Positions 1 to 6,489 of a stretch of 64,000 nucleotides of DNA are shown piece after piece. Below the pieces are notes generated by a model. That model saw only the letters and a list, made by a program, of their open reading frames with translations, ran no database searches and was not told the DNA's origin. A program made the position numbers and the translations under genes. The stretch's first letter is position 1, and each line of letters begins with the position of its first letter. The DNA lies in contig CAVWWX010000002.1 of the NCBI GenBank assembly GCA_963758845.1, positions 1,116,001 through 1,180,000 of the forward strand, in the 5' to 3' direction. The stretch is from JBDTSW01 sp963758845. Lineage in GTDB: Bacteria; Actinomycetota; Thermoleophilia; Solirubrobacterales; 70-9.

Positions 1-240
1 GGCCTGGCCATGGCGTTGGTCGGGGCTGCGCTGGCGCTTCGCAGCGCCTACGGGCTCGGCTTGGCCTCACTCGTGCTCATCATGTTGAGCGTGCCGCTAA
101 TTGCGATCCACGAGCCGCCGTTCGGCCCGGTGGGACTCGTCATGTTCATCATCGCTGTGATTCTCTTGGTTCGCCAGGGCATTCCTGAGCCGAGCCGAAG
201 CCCGGCCGTCGATCAGTCAGCCCCGGCCCAGCCGGCCTAA
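1..240 (+). CDS. C-terminal part of a small membrane protein (partial)
   Basis: The reading frame is open from the first base of the window and ends in TAA at 238-240, so the gene may begin upstream; the first internal ATG is at 10. The visible protein has two strongly hydrophobic segments (about residues 15-33 and 40-56 counted from that ATG) separated by a short charged loop with a Pro-Pro pair. It ends in a polar Pro/Ala/Ser-rich tail. I do not recognise a family. A two-helix membrane protein, or the end of a larger one, is all the sequence supports. Confidence 0.5.
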   Translation, partial: GLAMALVGAALALRSAYGLGLASLVLIMLSVPLIAIHEPPFGPVGLVMFIIAVILLVRQGIPEPSRSPAVDQSAPAQPA

Positions 241-338
241 GCGACCCTCCGGGTGTCTTGAAGCCCTGACGAATCAAGTAGCGCGACGCCTCCCAGGTCT
301 CCCGAATCGAAAACGGAGTGGAAGTGCGAAAGGCTTCT

Positions 339-354
339 GCTTCGCACGAAAAGC
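339..354 (+). repeat. Hairpin repeat A, degenerate copy
   Basis: GCTT and AAGC flank an 8-base loop (CGCACGAA). The downstream bases CGGTAGTTC match those after the better copy at 3239. Like that copy it lies a few tens of bases upstream of a B element. Confidence 0.5.
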
Positions 355-381
355 GGTAGTTCGGGTCACCCTGCCACGCGT

Positions 382-426
382 ACTCGCTCGACGATTCGTG
401 CGTGGTAGCAAGAGATGAATCGGGCC
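382..426 (+). repeat. Intergenic element B, copy 1
   Basis: This is a 45-bp element of the form ACTCGCTCGAC...GTGGTAGC..GA...GAATCGGGCC. GATTCGT pairs with ATGAATC (one G-T). The CTCGCT/AGCAAG pair has one mismatch in this copy. It lies between a plus-strand stop codon and the next SnoaL promoter. Other copies are at 1781, 3284, 11563 and 20733, with a partial one at 9203. Confidence 0.75.
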
Positions 427-476
427 GGGTATACGTCTGCCGCTGCGACGCACGACTCAGGCATACCGGAGATGTC

Positions 477-494
477 CGCGTTGCACGGAAGGCG
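477..494 (+). repeat. Hairpin repeat C, degenerate copy
   Basis: CGCGTTGCACGGAAGGCG corresponds to the C consensus CGCTTTGCATGGAAAGCG. It sits about 20 bases upstream of the GATACT box of the next gene, close to the spacing in the 1875, 2361 and 10632 copies. Confidence 0.55.
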
Positions 495-513
495 TCTGTC
501 TTCGCCCGCGCGG

Positions 514-528
514 GATACTGGGGGGGCG
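514..528 (+). promoter_or_regulatory. Near-leaderless promoter (GATACT-N9-ATG)
   Basis: GATACT at 514-519 ends nine bases before the ATG at 529. The same arrangement precedes the ATGs at 1926, 2413, 10684, 24758 and 38857. There is no Shine-Dalgarno sequence upstream of the ATG, which fits a leaderless or near-leaderless transcript. No clear -35 box is visible. Confidence 0.6.
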
Positions 529-924
529 ATGTCGCGAGAGTACGTCCAGCGAATGCGCGAGGGCATCGAGGCGATGAACCGCCGCGACATCGACGCAGTC
601 CTTGTGGGCATGCATCCCGAGGTCCGCTTCGAACACCGGCTCGCGGCGCTGCAGGGAAGCTTCGTCGGCGTCGATGGCGTCGGGCGGTGGTTCGCGGACC
701 TGGCCGAGGCCTTCGACACCTGGCATATCCACTGCCCGGACATCCGTGACCTCGACGACCGGGTCCTTGCGCTCGGGACTATCCGTGCCACCGGACGGGA
801 AAGCGGAGTCGAGACCGAGTTTCCCCTCAGCATCGTGGCGCGGTACGAGGATGGCCTGCTCGTCGATTTCGTCGACTACGGCGACAAAGAGAAGGCGCTT
901 GAAGCCGCCGGACTGCGGGAGTAG
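529..924 (+). CDS. SnoaL/NTF2-like protein, array member 1
   Basis: A 131-residue protein of the NTF2/SnoaL-like fold (cone-shaped alpha+beta domain). The reaction is unknown. It has the pattern seen throughout this window: a helical N-terminus (MSREYVQRMREGIEAMNRRD), a G-V-D-G-V turn near residue 46 where relatives have Y-R-G-H-x-G, a mid-domain GRESGVETEF strand and the C-terminal tail KALEAAGLRE. The ATG at 529 is chosen over in-frame starts further upstream because the head aligns there and the conserved GATACT-N9 promoter ends at it. The next gene starts three bases after its stop, so genes 529-1737 look like one transcription unit. Confidence 0.85.
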   Translation: MSREYVQRMREGIEAMNRRDIDAVLVGMHPEVRFEHRLAALQGSFVGVDGVGRWFADLAEAFDTWHIHCPDIRDLDDRVLALGTIRATGRESGVETEFPLSIVARYEDGLLVDFVDYGDKEKALEAAGLRE

Positions 925-927
925 GCG

Positions 928-1323
928 GTGCCGGAGGAGAACGTGGAGAATTACGGTCGGGCCGCCACCGCCTGGGCCCGTGGGGATCTCGATGCCGCTC
1001 TGGCGTTTGCCGACGAGGACGCGGAGATCATCTCTCGCGTGGTCGGCGTGGAGGGCAGCTATCGCGGTCACGACGGAGTCCGTCGCTGGTGGCAGGACCT
1101 GCACGACACGTTCCCCGACTGGGACGCCGAGGTGGGCGAGGTCCGGGCGCTGGGCGACGCGACGCTTGCCGCGCTGCATATTCAAGGCCACGGCGCTGAA
1201 AGTGGCGCTCCCATTGACCTCACGATGTGGCACCTGGCCCACTGGCGAAACGGTCGGATGGTCCGGTTGAGCAGCCACGACAGCGAGGCGGAAGCACTCG
1301 AAGCCGCCGGGATCGAGGGCTAG
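928..1323 (+). CDS. SnoaL/NTF2-like protein, array member 2
   Basis: 131 residues, starting at GTG (PEENVENYGRAATAW). It carries the family turn SYRGHDGVRRWW near residue 46 and the tail EALEAAGIEG. The gap from the previous stop is three bases (TAG-GCG-GTG), the tail-head junction typical of this family here, and it probably gives translational coupling. There is no promoter of its own. The middle of the domain differs strongly from its neighbours while head and tail are conserved, so the paralogues are old copies with homogenised ends. Function unknown. Confidence 0.85.
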   Translation: MPEENVENYGRAATAWARGDLDAALAFADEDAEIISRVVGVEGSYRGHDGVRRWWQDLHDTFPDWDAEVGEVRALGDATLAALHIQGHGAESGAPIDLTMWHLAHWRNGRMVRLSSHDSEAEALEAAGIEG

Positions 1324-1326
1324 GCG

Positions 1327-1737
1327 ATGTCGGAGGCGAATCTGGAGACCGCCCGGCGAGCGTACGACGCCTGGATCCGAGACGACCTCGATGCTTTCCT
1401 CGCCGAACTCGACCCCGAGGTGGTGTGGCACACAGCCATCGAGGGGACGGCCGAGGGCGAGGCCACGATATACCGAGGTCACGACGGGGTTCGGCAGATC
1501 TGGAAGGACTACCGCGGCGAGGTGTTCAGCCGGATGGAGGTATCGGAGACCGAGCTGATCGACCTCGGCGATTCGGTCCTGCGGCTGGGTCGGATCACAG
1601 TCACCGGGCAGGCCAGCGGGGTGGAGATCGAGAGCGAGCTCGCCCAGCATGTCGTCATACGTGACGGCCTGATCGTCTCCTCGCGTGACTACCTCAGCCA
1701 CGCCGATGCCCTCGAGGCCGCGGGACTGCGGAAGTAG
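1327..1737 (+). CDS. SnoaL/NTF2-like protein, array member 3
   Basis: 136 residues beginning MSEANLETARRAYDAW, with the turn IYRGHDGVRQIW and the tail DALEAAGLRK. It starts three bases after the previous stop and closes the first transcription unit. Its stop is followed at once by a degenerate A hairpin and then a B element. The glutamate/tryptophan-rich pocket strands (PEVVWHTAIEG) match ordinary SnoaL-like domains, but no catalytic residue set is recognisable. Confidence 0.85.
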   Translation: MSEANLETARRAYDAWIRDDLDAFLAELDPEVVWHTAIEGTAEGEATIYRGHDGVRQIWKDYRGEVFSRMEVSETELIDLGDSVLRLGRITVTGQASGVEIESELAQHVVIRDGLIVSSRDYLSHADALEAAGLRK

Positions 1738-1738
1738 C

Positions 1739-1756
1739 GCGCAGGACGAGAAGCGG
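1739..1756 (+). repeat. Hairpin repeat A, degenerate copy
   Basis: GCGCAGGACGAGAAGCGG directly follows the stop codon at 1735-1737. It keeps the GGACGAGAAGCG core but has lost the 5' CGCTT arm. Confidence 0.55.
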
Positions 1757-1780
1757 TAGCGCGGCTATGCGCCCAGGCGC

Positions 1781-1825
1781 ACTCGCTCGACGATCCGTGG
1801 GTGGTAGCGAGGAACGAATCGGGCC
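1781..1825 (+). repeat. Intergenic element B, copy 2
   Basis: ACTCGCTCGACGATCCGTGG...TAGCGAGGAACGAATCGGGCC. CTCGCT (1782-1787) and AGCGAG pair perfectly. The second pair (GATCCGT/ACGAATC) has one mismatch. It lies between SnoaL genes 3 and 4. Confidence 0.8.
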
Positions 1826-1874
1826 ACCTATCGGATTTACCTGCGACGCACGAACCTAGGCGTGCCGAGGCATC

Positions 1875-1892
1875 CGCTTTGCATGGAAAGCG
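1875..1892 (+). repeat. Hairpin repeat C, perfect copy
   Basis: CGCTTTGCATGGAAAGCG, a 6-bp perfect stem with a GCATGG loop. It ends 18 bases upstream of the GATACT box at 1911. Confidence 0.8.
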
Positions 1893-1910
1893 CATACCTC
1901 CCGCTCGCGG

Positions 1911-1925
1911 GATACTCCGCGGACG
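1911..1925 (+). promoter_or_regulatory. Near-leaderless promoter (GATACT-N9-ATG)
   Basis: GATACT at 1911-1916, then nine bases to the ATG at 1926. Upstream CGCGG and downstream GCGGACG are also conserved between copies. Confidence 0.6.
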
Positions 1926-2333
1926 ATGTCGGAGGAGAACGTGGAGCTGTGTCAGCGCGTGTGGGAGGCGTTCGGTGAACGTCGCGATGTCGAGGCGGGC
2001 CTCCCTGACCTCGATCCGAAAGTAGAGCTTCAATCGGCGATCGTCGGGGGAGCCGAGGGAAACACCTATCGCGGCCATGAAGGTATCCGCAAGTGGATGG
2101 CTGAATCCGACGCGATCTGGGCGGAGCTCCGAGTCATCATCACCGAGGAGCCGCGCGACCTGGGCGACGACGTGTTGATGATCGGCCATCTCCATGCGCG
2201 AGGCAGGGAGAGTGGGATTGAGGTCGATTCTCCGATCGCCTGGCTTTGCACCACGCACGCCGGACGGATCGTGCGGATGCAGGGCTTCCTCGACCCACGG
2301 AAAGCTCTCGAAGCCGCCGGGCTCTCGGAGTAG
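1926..2333 (+). CDS. SnoaL/NTF2-like protein, array member 4
   Basis: 135 residues. Head MSEENVELCQRVWEAF, turn TYRGHEGIRKWM, strand GRESGIEVDSPIAW and tail KALEAAGLSE. It has its own C hairpin and GATACT promoter. The stop codon TAG (2331-2333) is the first base-paired triplet of the A hairpin that follows, so termination of translation and the RNA structure are physically joined. Function unknown; fold assignment is by pattern. Confidence 0.87.
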   Translation: MSEENVELCQRVWEAFGERRDVEAGLPDLDPKVELQSAIVGGAEGNTYRGHEGIRKWMAESDAIWAELRVIITEEPRDLGDDVLMIGHLHARGRESGIEVDSPIAWLCTTHAGRIVRMQGFLDPRKALEAAGLSE

Positions 2334-2356
2334 TCGCTTAGGACGAGAAGCGACTA
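2331..2356 (+). repeat. Hairpin repeat A, best copy (stop-codon anchored)
   Basis: TAGTCGCTT and AAGCGACTA form a perfect 9-bp stem around an 8-base loop (AGGACGAG). The stem begins with the stop codon of the SnoaL gene. There is no U-tract, so ordinary intrinsic termination is not obvious. Confidence 0.85.
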
Positions 2357-2360
2357 AGTC

Positions 2361-2376
2361 GCTTTGCATGGAATGC
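2361..2376 (+). repeat. Hairpin repeat C, one mismatch
   Basis: GCTTTGCATGGAATGC, four bases after hairpin A, followed by the GATACT promoter of the next gene. A and C stand in tandem here, in the same order as at 10601-10649 and 29877-29917. Confidence 0.75.
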
Positions 2377-2397
2377 GGGTATCCCGGAGGATCGCGA

Positions 2398-2412
2398 GAT
2401 ACTGCGCGAGTG
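2398..2412 (+). promoter_or_regulatory. Near-leaderless promoter (GATACT-N9-ATG)
   Basis: GATACT at 2398-2403, nine bases before the ATG at 2413. Confidence 0.6.
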
Positions 2413-2811
2413 ATGATGCAGGAGAAGGTCGAGATCATGCGCGCATGGATCGACGCATTCAACCGGGGCGGGATCGAGGAGACCATGCGATACCTCGACC
2501 CCGAGATCGAGTGGACCACGACGAGCGCCGCGTTGGCGGCGGGCACTTATCACGGCCATGAAGGTGTCCGGGAGTGGATGCGGAAAGCGTTTGCCGGATG
2601 GGAGAACATTCGGCTTGAGCCGGAGGAATTCATCGACGCCGCTGAGCAGGTCGCCGTTCCCATGCGGATCATGGTCCGCGCCAAGGGGACAGGCACTCCC
2701 TCCGCTTTCGCGTTCACCACGCTGGCCGAGCTGCAGAGAGGCATGATCGTCCGAATTCGCAACTACACGACTCAGGCCGAGGCCCTCGAAGCCGCCGGGC
2801 TGTCGGAGTAG
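2413..2811 (+). CDS. SnoaL/NTF2-like protein, array member 5
   Basis: 132 residues. The ATG at 2413 aligns with the MSQENVE head (here MMQEKVEIMRAW) and sits nine bases after GATACT; a second ATG follows at 2416. It has the family turn TYHGHEGVREWM and the tail EALEAAGLSE. Relatives carry a GRESG-type strand that is replaced here by AKGTGTPSAF. Its TAG lies directly before another A hairpin. It ends the first SnoaL array. Confidence 0.85.
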   Translation: MMQEKVEIMRAWIDAFNRGGIEETMRYLDPEIEWTTTSAALAAGTYHGHEGVREWMRKAFAGWENIRLEPEEFIDAAEQVAVPMRIMVRAKGTGTPSAFAFTTLAELQRGMIVRIRNYTTQAEALEAAGLSE

Positions 2812-2831
2812 GCGCTTTGGACGAGAAGCGC
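2812..2831 (+). repeat. Hairpin repeat A
   Basis: GCGCTT/AAGCGC, a 6-bp stem with loop TGGACGAG, immediately after the TAG at 2809-2811. It could extend to the stop codon with one bulged G. Confidence 0.8.
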
Positions 2832-2868
2832 TAGTCCAGGCCGAGCTCTCCCTGAGTAGGGTTGTGTC

Positions 2869-3222
2869 ATCGCGACGCTGCTCATTCACTTGGCGACCGG
2901 TCCGGAGAACCCGACACGGGCCGCGCTGGCGATGCTGGTCGCGAAAACTGCCGCATCCGAAGGTCACGACGTAAGCGTCTTTCTCGCCGGCGATGCGGTG
3001 CAGCTTCTGCGTCCCGAGACAGCGGCCGCTACACACGGAATCGGAACCGGCGTCTTCGAGGAACACCTGGCGGCGCTGCGCGAGGCGGGGGTTCGGATCT
3101 ACGCCTCCGGTATGTCGAGCAAGGCGCGAGGGGTTGATGCGGAGGCCTCCGGAGCGGAGATGGCACGGCCAGAGAAGCTTGTCGAGCTGGCGACCGCGGC
3201 CGAGACCACGCTGACCTACTGA
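2869..3222 (+). CDS. DsrE/DsrF-like sulfur-relay family protein
   Basis: A small alpha/beta protein of the DsrE-like fold. It has a first strand TLLIHLATGPEN, a helix AALAMLVAKTAASEGHDV, a second strand SVFLAGDAV and a later YASGMSSKARGV loop in the region where related proteins carry their reactive cysteine; here no Cys is present. The first canonical start is TTG at 2890, but the family N-terminus (I-A-T-L-L-I-H) reads in frame back to ATC at 2869, with TAG just upstream at 2857. A TAGGGT box at 2857-2862 lies six bases before that ATC, which would suit a leaderless start at a non-standard codon. The start is therefore uncertain. Confidence 0.7.
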   Translation: MATLLIHLATGPENPTRAALAMLVAKTAASEGHDVSVFLAGDAVQLLRPETAAATHGIGTGVFEEHLAALREAGVRIYASGMSSKARGVDAEASGAEMARPEKLVELATAAETTLTY

Positions 3223-3238
3223 TTAGCCGGCGCGGTTG

Positions 3239-3256
3239 CGCTTTGGACGAGAAGCG
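3239..3256 (+). repeat. Hairpin repeat A
   Basis: CGCTT-TGGACGAG-AAGCG, 16 bases after the DsrE-like stop. It is followed 27 bases later by element B copy 3. Confidence 0.8.
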
Positions 3257-3283
3257 GTAGTTCTCGATTACGCCGTTAGGCGT

Positions 3284-3328
3284 ACTCGCTCGACTATTCG
3301 CGGGTGGTAGCGAGAAACGAATCGGGCC
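3284..3328 (+). repeat. Intergenic element B, copy 3
   Basis: ACTCGCTCGACTATTCGCGGG...AGCGAGAAACGAATCGGGCC. CTCGCT/AGCGAG pair perfectly and ATTCG/CGAAT pair perfectly. The two pairs interleave (a-b-a'-b'). It lies in a convergent intergenic space. Confidence 0.8.
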
Positions 3329-3340
3329 CCCGCTACTCAC

Positions 3341-3366
3341 GAGACCCCTGCTGGTGCGGGGGTTTC
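3341..3366 (+). terminator. Strong hairpin between convergent genes
   Basis: GAGACCCCTGC pairs with GCGGGGGTTTC around a TGGT loop: an 11-bp stem with two G-T pairs. It sits between the end of the DsrE-like gene and the end of the minus-strand potA. The TTTC end gives a weak U-tract on the plus strand. It probably serves as a bidirectional terminator. Confidence 0.65.
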
Positions 3367-3475
3367 GCTGGCGACAGTCTCGCCGCTCCGCCCCGCGGCT
3401 TAGAAATCGAGCGCCGGCGCGCGACCTCGAGCAGGAGTCCTACACGCCCGCGCTCGGCAAGGCGCCACGCTGAGC

Positions 3476-4615
3476 TCAGCCGGGGGCGATAGTCGCCGGA
3501 TCCGGCTCCTCGCCGTTGAGGGAAGGGGCATCGTCGATGCCCGAAGGGAGGACGCGCAGCGCGTCCACGGGTAGGTGGAGCTGCACCGGGATGCCCTGCT
3601 CGTAGGGGATTCCGCCGCCGGTGTTCTGAACGAGCGCCTGGAGCGCTTCCCCGGTGGCGGTCCGGACGATCACCTGGATCGCCGAGCCCACGTAGACGAC
3701 GCGCTCCACCATGGCCGGGATGCGGTTCAGCCCCGACGGAGATCCGTGCTCTTCGAGCTCGATGCGCTCCGGTCGGATGACGATCTTCGCCTTCCCCGTG
3801 ACGTCGCGGTCCGTTCCGCGCGTCTCGAGCTCGTAGCCGTCCAGCGCGACCCGGCAGGCGCTCGTGCCGGCACTGACGATGTTGGCCTGCATGAGGTTCG
3901 ATACGCCGAGGAAGTCGGCGACGAAGAGCGTCTCGGGATCCTCGTAGACGTCCTGAGGCGCCCCGACCTGCTCGATGTGCCCGCCGTTCATGACCGCGAG
4001 GCGGTCGCTCATCGTGAGCGCCTCCTCCTGGTCGTGGGTGACGTAAAGGAACGTGATGCCTACCTCCTGCTGGAGCGACTTGAGCTCGATCTGGAGGGCC
4101 TTGCGGAGCTTCGCATCGAGGGCGCCGAGCGGCTCGTCCAGAAGGAGCACGGCCGGGTTGAGGACGAGAGCGCGCGCTAACGCAACGCGCTGCTGCTGCC
4201 CGCCCGAGAGCTGGGACGACTTGCGCCTCTCGTACCCCGAAAGCTGGACGAGCTCAAGCGCCTCGCCGACGCGCTCGCGGATCTCGGCTTTCGGGCGCTT
4301 CGCCTCCTTCAGCCCGAACGCGATGTTGTCGTAGACGTTCAGGTGCGGGAAGAGCGCGTAGTTCTGGAACACGGTGTTGACGTTGCGGTCGTGAGGCGGT
4401 GTGTAGGCAACGTCTGTGCCGTCCAGGAGGATCTCACCGGAAGTGGGTTGCTCGAAGCCGGCGATCATTCGCAGAGTGGTCGTCTTCCCGCAGCCGGAAG
4501 GCCCGAGGAGCGAGAAGAACTCACCACCCGGGATGTGGAGATCGATGCCGTCCACCGCGGTCAGCTCGGCGAACTGCTTGGTCAGCTTGCTCAATTCGAT
4601 TTCGCCGTGTGCCAT
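3476..4615 (-). CDS. potA: Polyamine-type ABC transporter ATP-binding protein
   Basis: A 379-residue ATPase of the PotA/CysA type. Walker A is GPSGCGKTT (38-46), the Q-loop glutamine is near 84, the signature LSGGQ is at 136-140, Walker B LLLDE at about 157-161 and the H-loop histidine at 194. A C-terminal TOBE-like region from about 270 (VIRPERIEL...VERVVYVGSAIQVIV) is typical of spermidine/putrescine importers. It is the last gene of the TetR-potD-potB-potC-potA operon, starting 13 bases after potC. It energises uptake at the inner face of the membrane. The substrate could also be another cationic or small organic compound. Confidence 0.92.
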   Translation of the reverse strand: MAHGEIELSKLTKQFAELTAVDGIDLHIPGGEFFSLLGPSGCGKTTTLRMIAGFEQPTSGEILLDGTDVAYTPPHDRNVNTVFQNYALFPHLNVYDNIAFGLKEAKRPKAEIRERVGEALELVQLSGYERRKSSQLSGGQQQRVALARALVLNPAVLLLDEPLGALDAKLRKALQIELKSLQQEVGITFLYVTHDQEEALTMSDRLAVMNGGHIEQVGAPQDVYEDPETLFVADFLGVSNLMQANIVSAGTSACRVALDGYELETRGTDRDVTGKAKIVIRPERIELEEHGSPSGLNRIPAMVERVVYVGSAIQVIVRTATGEALQALVQNTGGGIPYEQGIPVQLHLPVDALRVLPSGIDDAPSLNGEEPDPATIAPG

Positions 4616-4628
4616 TGGTCTCCCGAAA

Positions 4629-5561
4629 CTAGGTGAGGTCGAAGGCGCGGCCGAAGTCCTCCGCCGCTTTGCCCGCGCGACGCTCGCCGCGGGTGAAGAA
4701 GCGCCAGGTGAGGAAGCCGACCGTGACGATGAGGAGGGTTGACACCATCATGATCGTTGCGATCGCGTTCACGGACGGTAACGGCGCGGCGCGCGTCGCT
4801 GCGTAGATCTGGACCGGGACGGTGTCCGTGGGTCCGCCGCTTGACAGCCACTGGCTGATGACGAAGTCGTCGGCCGAGATGGCGAACACCACGGCGGCTG
4901 AGGCGACGATCGCCGGGGTGAGCAAGGGCAGGAGGACGCGCGTCAGCGCGCGGAACGGCGAAGCCCCGAGGTCGGCGGCGGCCTCCTCGTACTGCCTGCC
5001 GATCGAGAACAGCCGAGCGCGCACGATCACGACCACGAAGGAGATCGAGAAGGTCACGTGGCCGAGAATCTGGGCGGTGGTTCCCGTGTCAATGAATGTG
5101 AAGACGTGGCTGAAGACGAGGAGGAGCGACACTCCCATCACGATCTCGGGCGTGACCAGCGGAAAAAGCATGATGAAGTTGGACGTGCCGGAGCCGCGAC
5201 CACGCCAGCGGGCGAGACCGAGGGCGAGCAAGACCCCGATCGGGACAGCGATGAGAACGTCCGCTATCGCCAGCTTGAAGCTCTGAACAAGAGCATGCGA
5301 AAGGGTCGGGTCGTGCCAGACCGAGTCCACTGGATCCCCCCAGTACCAACGATCCGAGAAGGAGTCCCAGACCGTGCGCGAGCGGGTCGCATTGAAGGAG
5401 AACTGCACCGCGATCAGCACCGGCACGATCGACCACAGGATGTAGGCCCAGGTGAAGACCCTCAGGAAGCGCGGCTTTCCCCATGGGTTGCGGAACCAGC
5501 CGCGTAAGCGGGTCAAGGTCGAGGGCTGCGGCCTCGCTCGCGGCTCGGCGACGGCCGTCAC
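4629..5561 (-). CDS. potC: ABC transporter permease, PotC type
   Basis: 310 residues with about six membrane spans after a 40-residue cytoplasmic lead. The permease EAA loop (EEAAADLGASPFRALTRVLLP, about 200-220) contacts the ATPase. Its start overlaps the end of the preceding permease by four bases (ATGA), so the two are translationally coupled and probably form the heterodimeric channel. The C-terminus is unusually polar (RRAGKAAEDFGRAF). Confidence 0.9.
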   Translation of the reverse strand: MTAVAEPRARPQPSTLTRLRGWFRNPWGKPRFLRVFTWAYILWSIVPVLIAVQFSFNATRSRTVWDSFSDRWYWGDPVDSVWHDPTLSHALVQSFKLAIADVLIAVPIGVLLALGLARWRGRGSGTSNFIMLFPLVTPEIVMGVSLLLVFSHVFTFIDTGTTAQILGHVTFSISFVVVIVRARLFSIGRQYEEAAADLGASPFRALTRVLLPLLTPAIVASAAVVFAISADDFVISQWLSSGGPTDTVPVQIYAATRAAPLPSVNAIATIMMVSTLLIVTVGFLTWRFFTRGERRAGKAAEDFGRAFDLT

Positions 5562-6460
5562 AGCGCCCCTACCGTCCCGGCCTCGCGTTGGGCGCGATGG
5601 ATGGTCCGCATGTAGTAGAGCATGAGGATCGTCAGGAAGGCGGCAAGCACGATCGTGAGCGCGGCGCCGATCGTCGGCTGCGGCCCTCCGTGGAAGTAGA
5701 GGTCGATCTGGTTGCCGATCATCGACGTGCTCGGCGCGCCGGAGACGATGTTCGGCGTGTAGTAGTCGCCGAACATCGGCAGCGTGATGAGGACGGCGCC
5801 CCCCAGGATGCCGATCTTCGAGAGCGGGAGCGTCACCCTGCGAAACGCGGACCAGGGGCTCGCACCGAGATCACGTGCCGCTTCCAGGTGGCTGCGGTCG
5901 ATGCGATCGAGCGCGGCGAAGAGTGGCAGGATCAGGTACGGGATGTAGCCGTAGACGAGGGCGAGGATGACGGTCGAGGCGCTCCCGCCGAGCCAGTCCC
6001 GCGGCTCGCTGAGCACGTGGGTGAACGTCAGGAACTCGTTCACCCAGCCGTCCGTCTGCAGGAGGTTCACCCAGGCGAGCATCCGCATCATGTAGCTGAT
6101 CCAGAGGGGCAGGATGATCAGGATGAGAATGAGGCCCTTCCACCGTCCCGCGTGCCGGGCCGTGTAGTAGGCGACCGGATAACCGATCAGCAGGCAGAGG
6201 GCCAGGGAGATGAGGACGTAAACGATCGTCCTGACCCCGACGTCGAACCAGATTCCTCCCGGCGCGAGCCGGCTGAGAACCTCGCTGAGCCAACCCACGT
6301 TCCATTCGAGCGGGTTCCACACGGGAACCGGCTGGAAGAGGATCGGGTCGACCGTTCCCAGCGCGACCGCGAGTACCGCGTAGAACGGAACGACGAAGAG
6401 GAGAACGAGCCAGAGAACGCCCGGGAACGCAAAGCTGGGCCACAACCAGCGCCGGTACAC
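5558..6460 (-). CDS. potB: ABC transporter permease, PotB type
   Basis: 300 residues with six predicted membrane spans and the EAA loop LEAARDLGASPWSAFRRVTLP near residue 195. It is second of the transport genes, 29 bases after the binding protein and overlapping the next permease by four bases. It forms the other half of the membrane channel. Confidence 0.9.
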   Translation of the reverse strand: MYRRWLWPSFAFPGVLWLVLLFVVPFYAVLAVALGTVDPILFQPVPVWNPLEWNVGWLSEVLSRLAPGGIWFDVGVRTIVYVLISLALCLLIGYPVAYYTARHAGRWKGLILILIILPLWISYMMRMLAWVNLLQTDGWVNEFLTFTHVLSEPRDWLGGSASTVILALVYGYIPYLILPLFAALDRIDRSHLEAARDLGASPWSAFRRVTLPLSKIGILGGAVLITLPMFGDYYTPNIVSGAPSTSMIGNQIDLYFHGGPQPTIGAALTIVLAAFLTILMLYYMRTIHRAQREAGTVGAL

Positions 6461-6489
6461 GACGCCCTAACTCTCGCGCCCCGGACCCG

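Noticed and set aside
457..1701. 414-codon minus-strand frame over the first SnoaL genes
   Set aside because: It mirrors the plus-strand coding periodicity of three real SnoaL genes and has no family similarity.
1879..1916. TTGCAT of hairpin C as a -35 box for the GATACT -10 box
   Set aside because: The spacer is 26-28 bp in all copies, too long for a sigma-70-type promoter.
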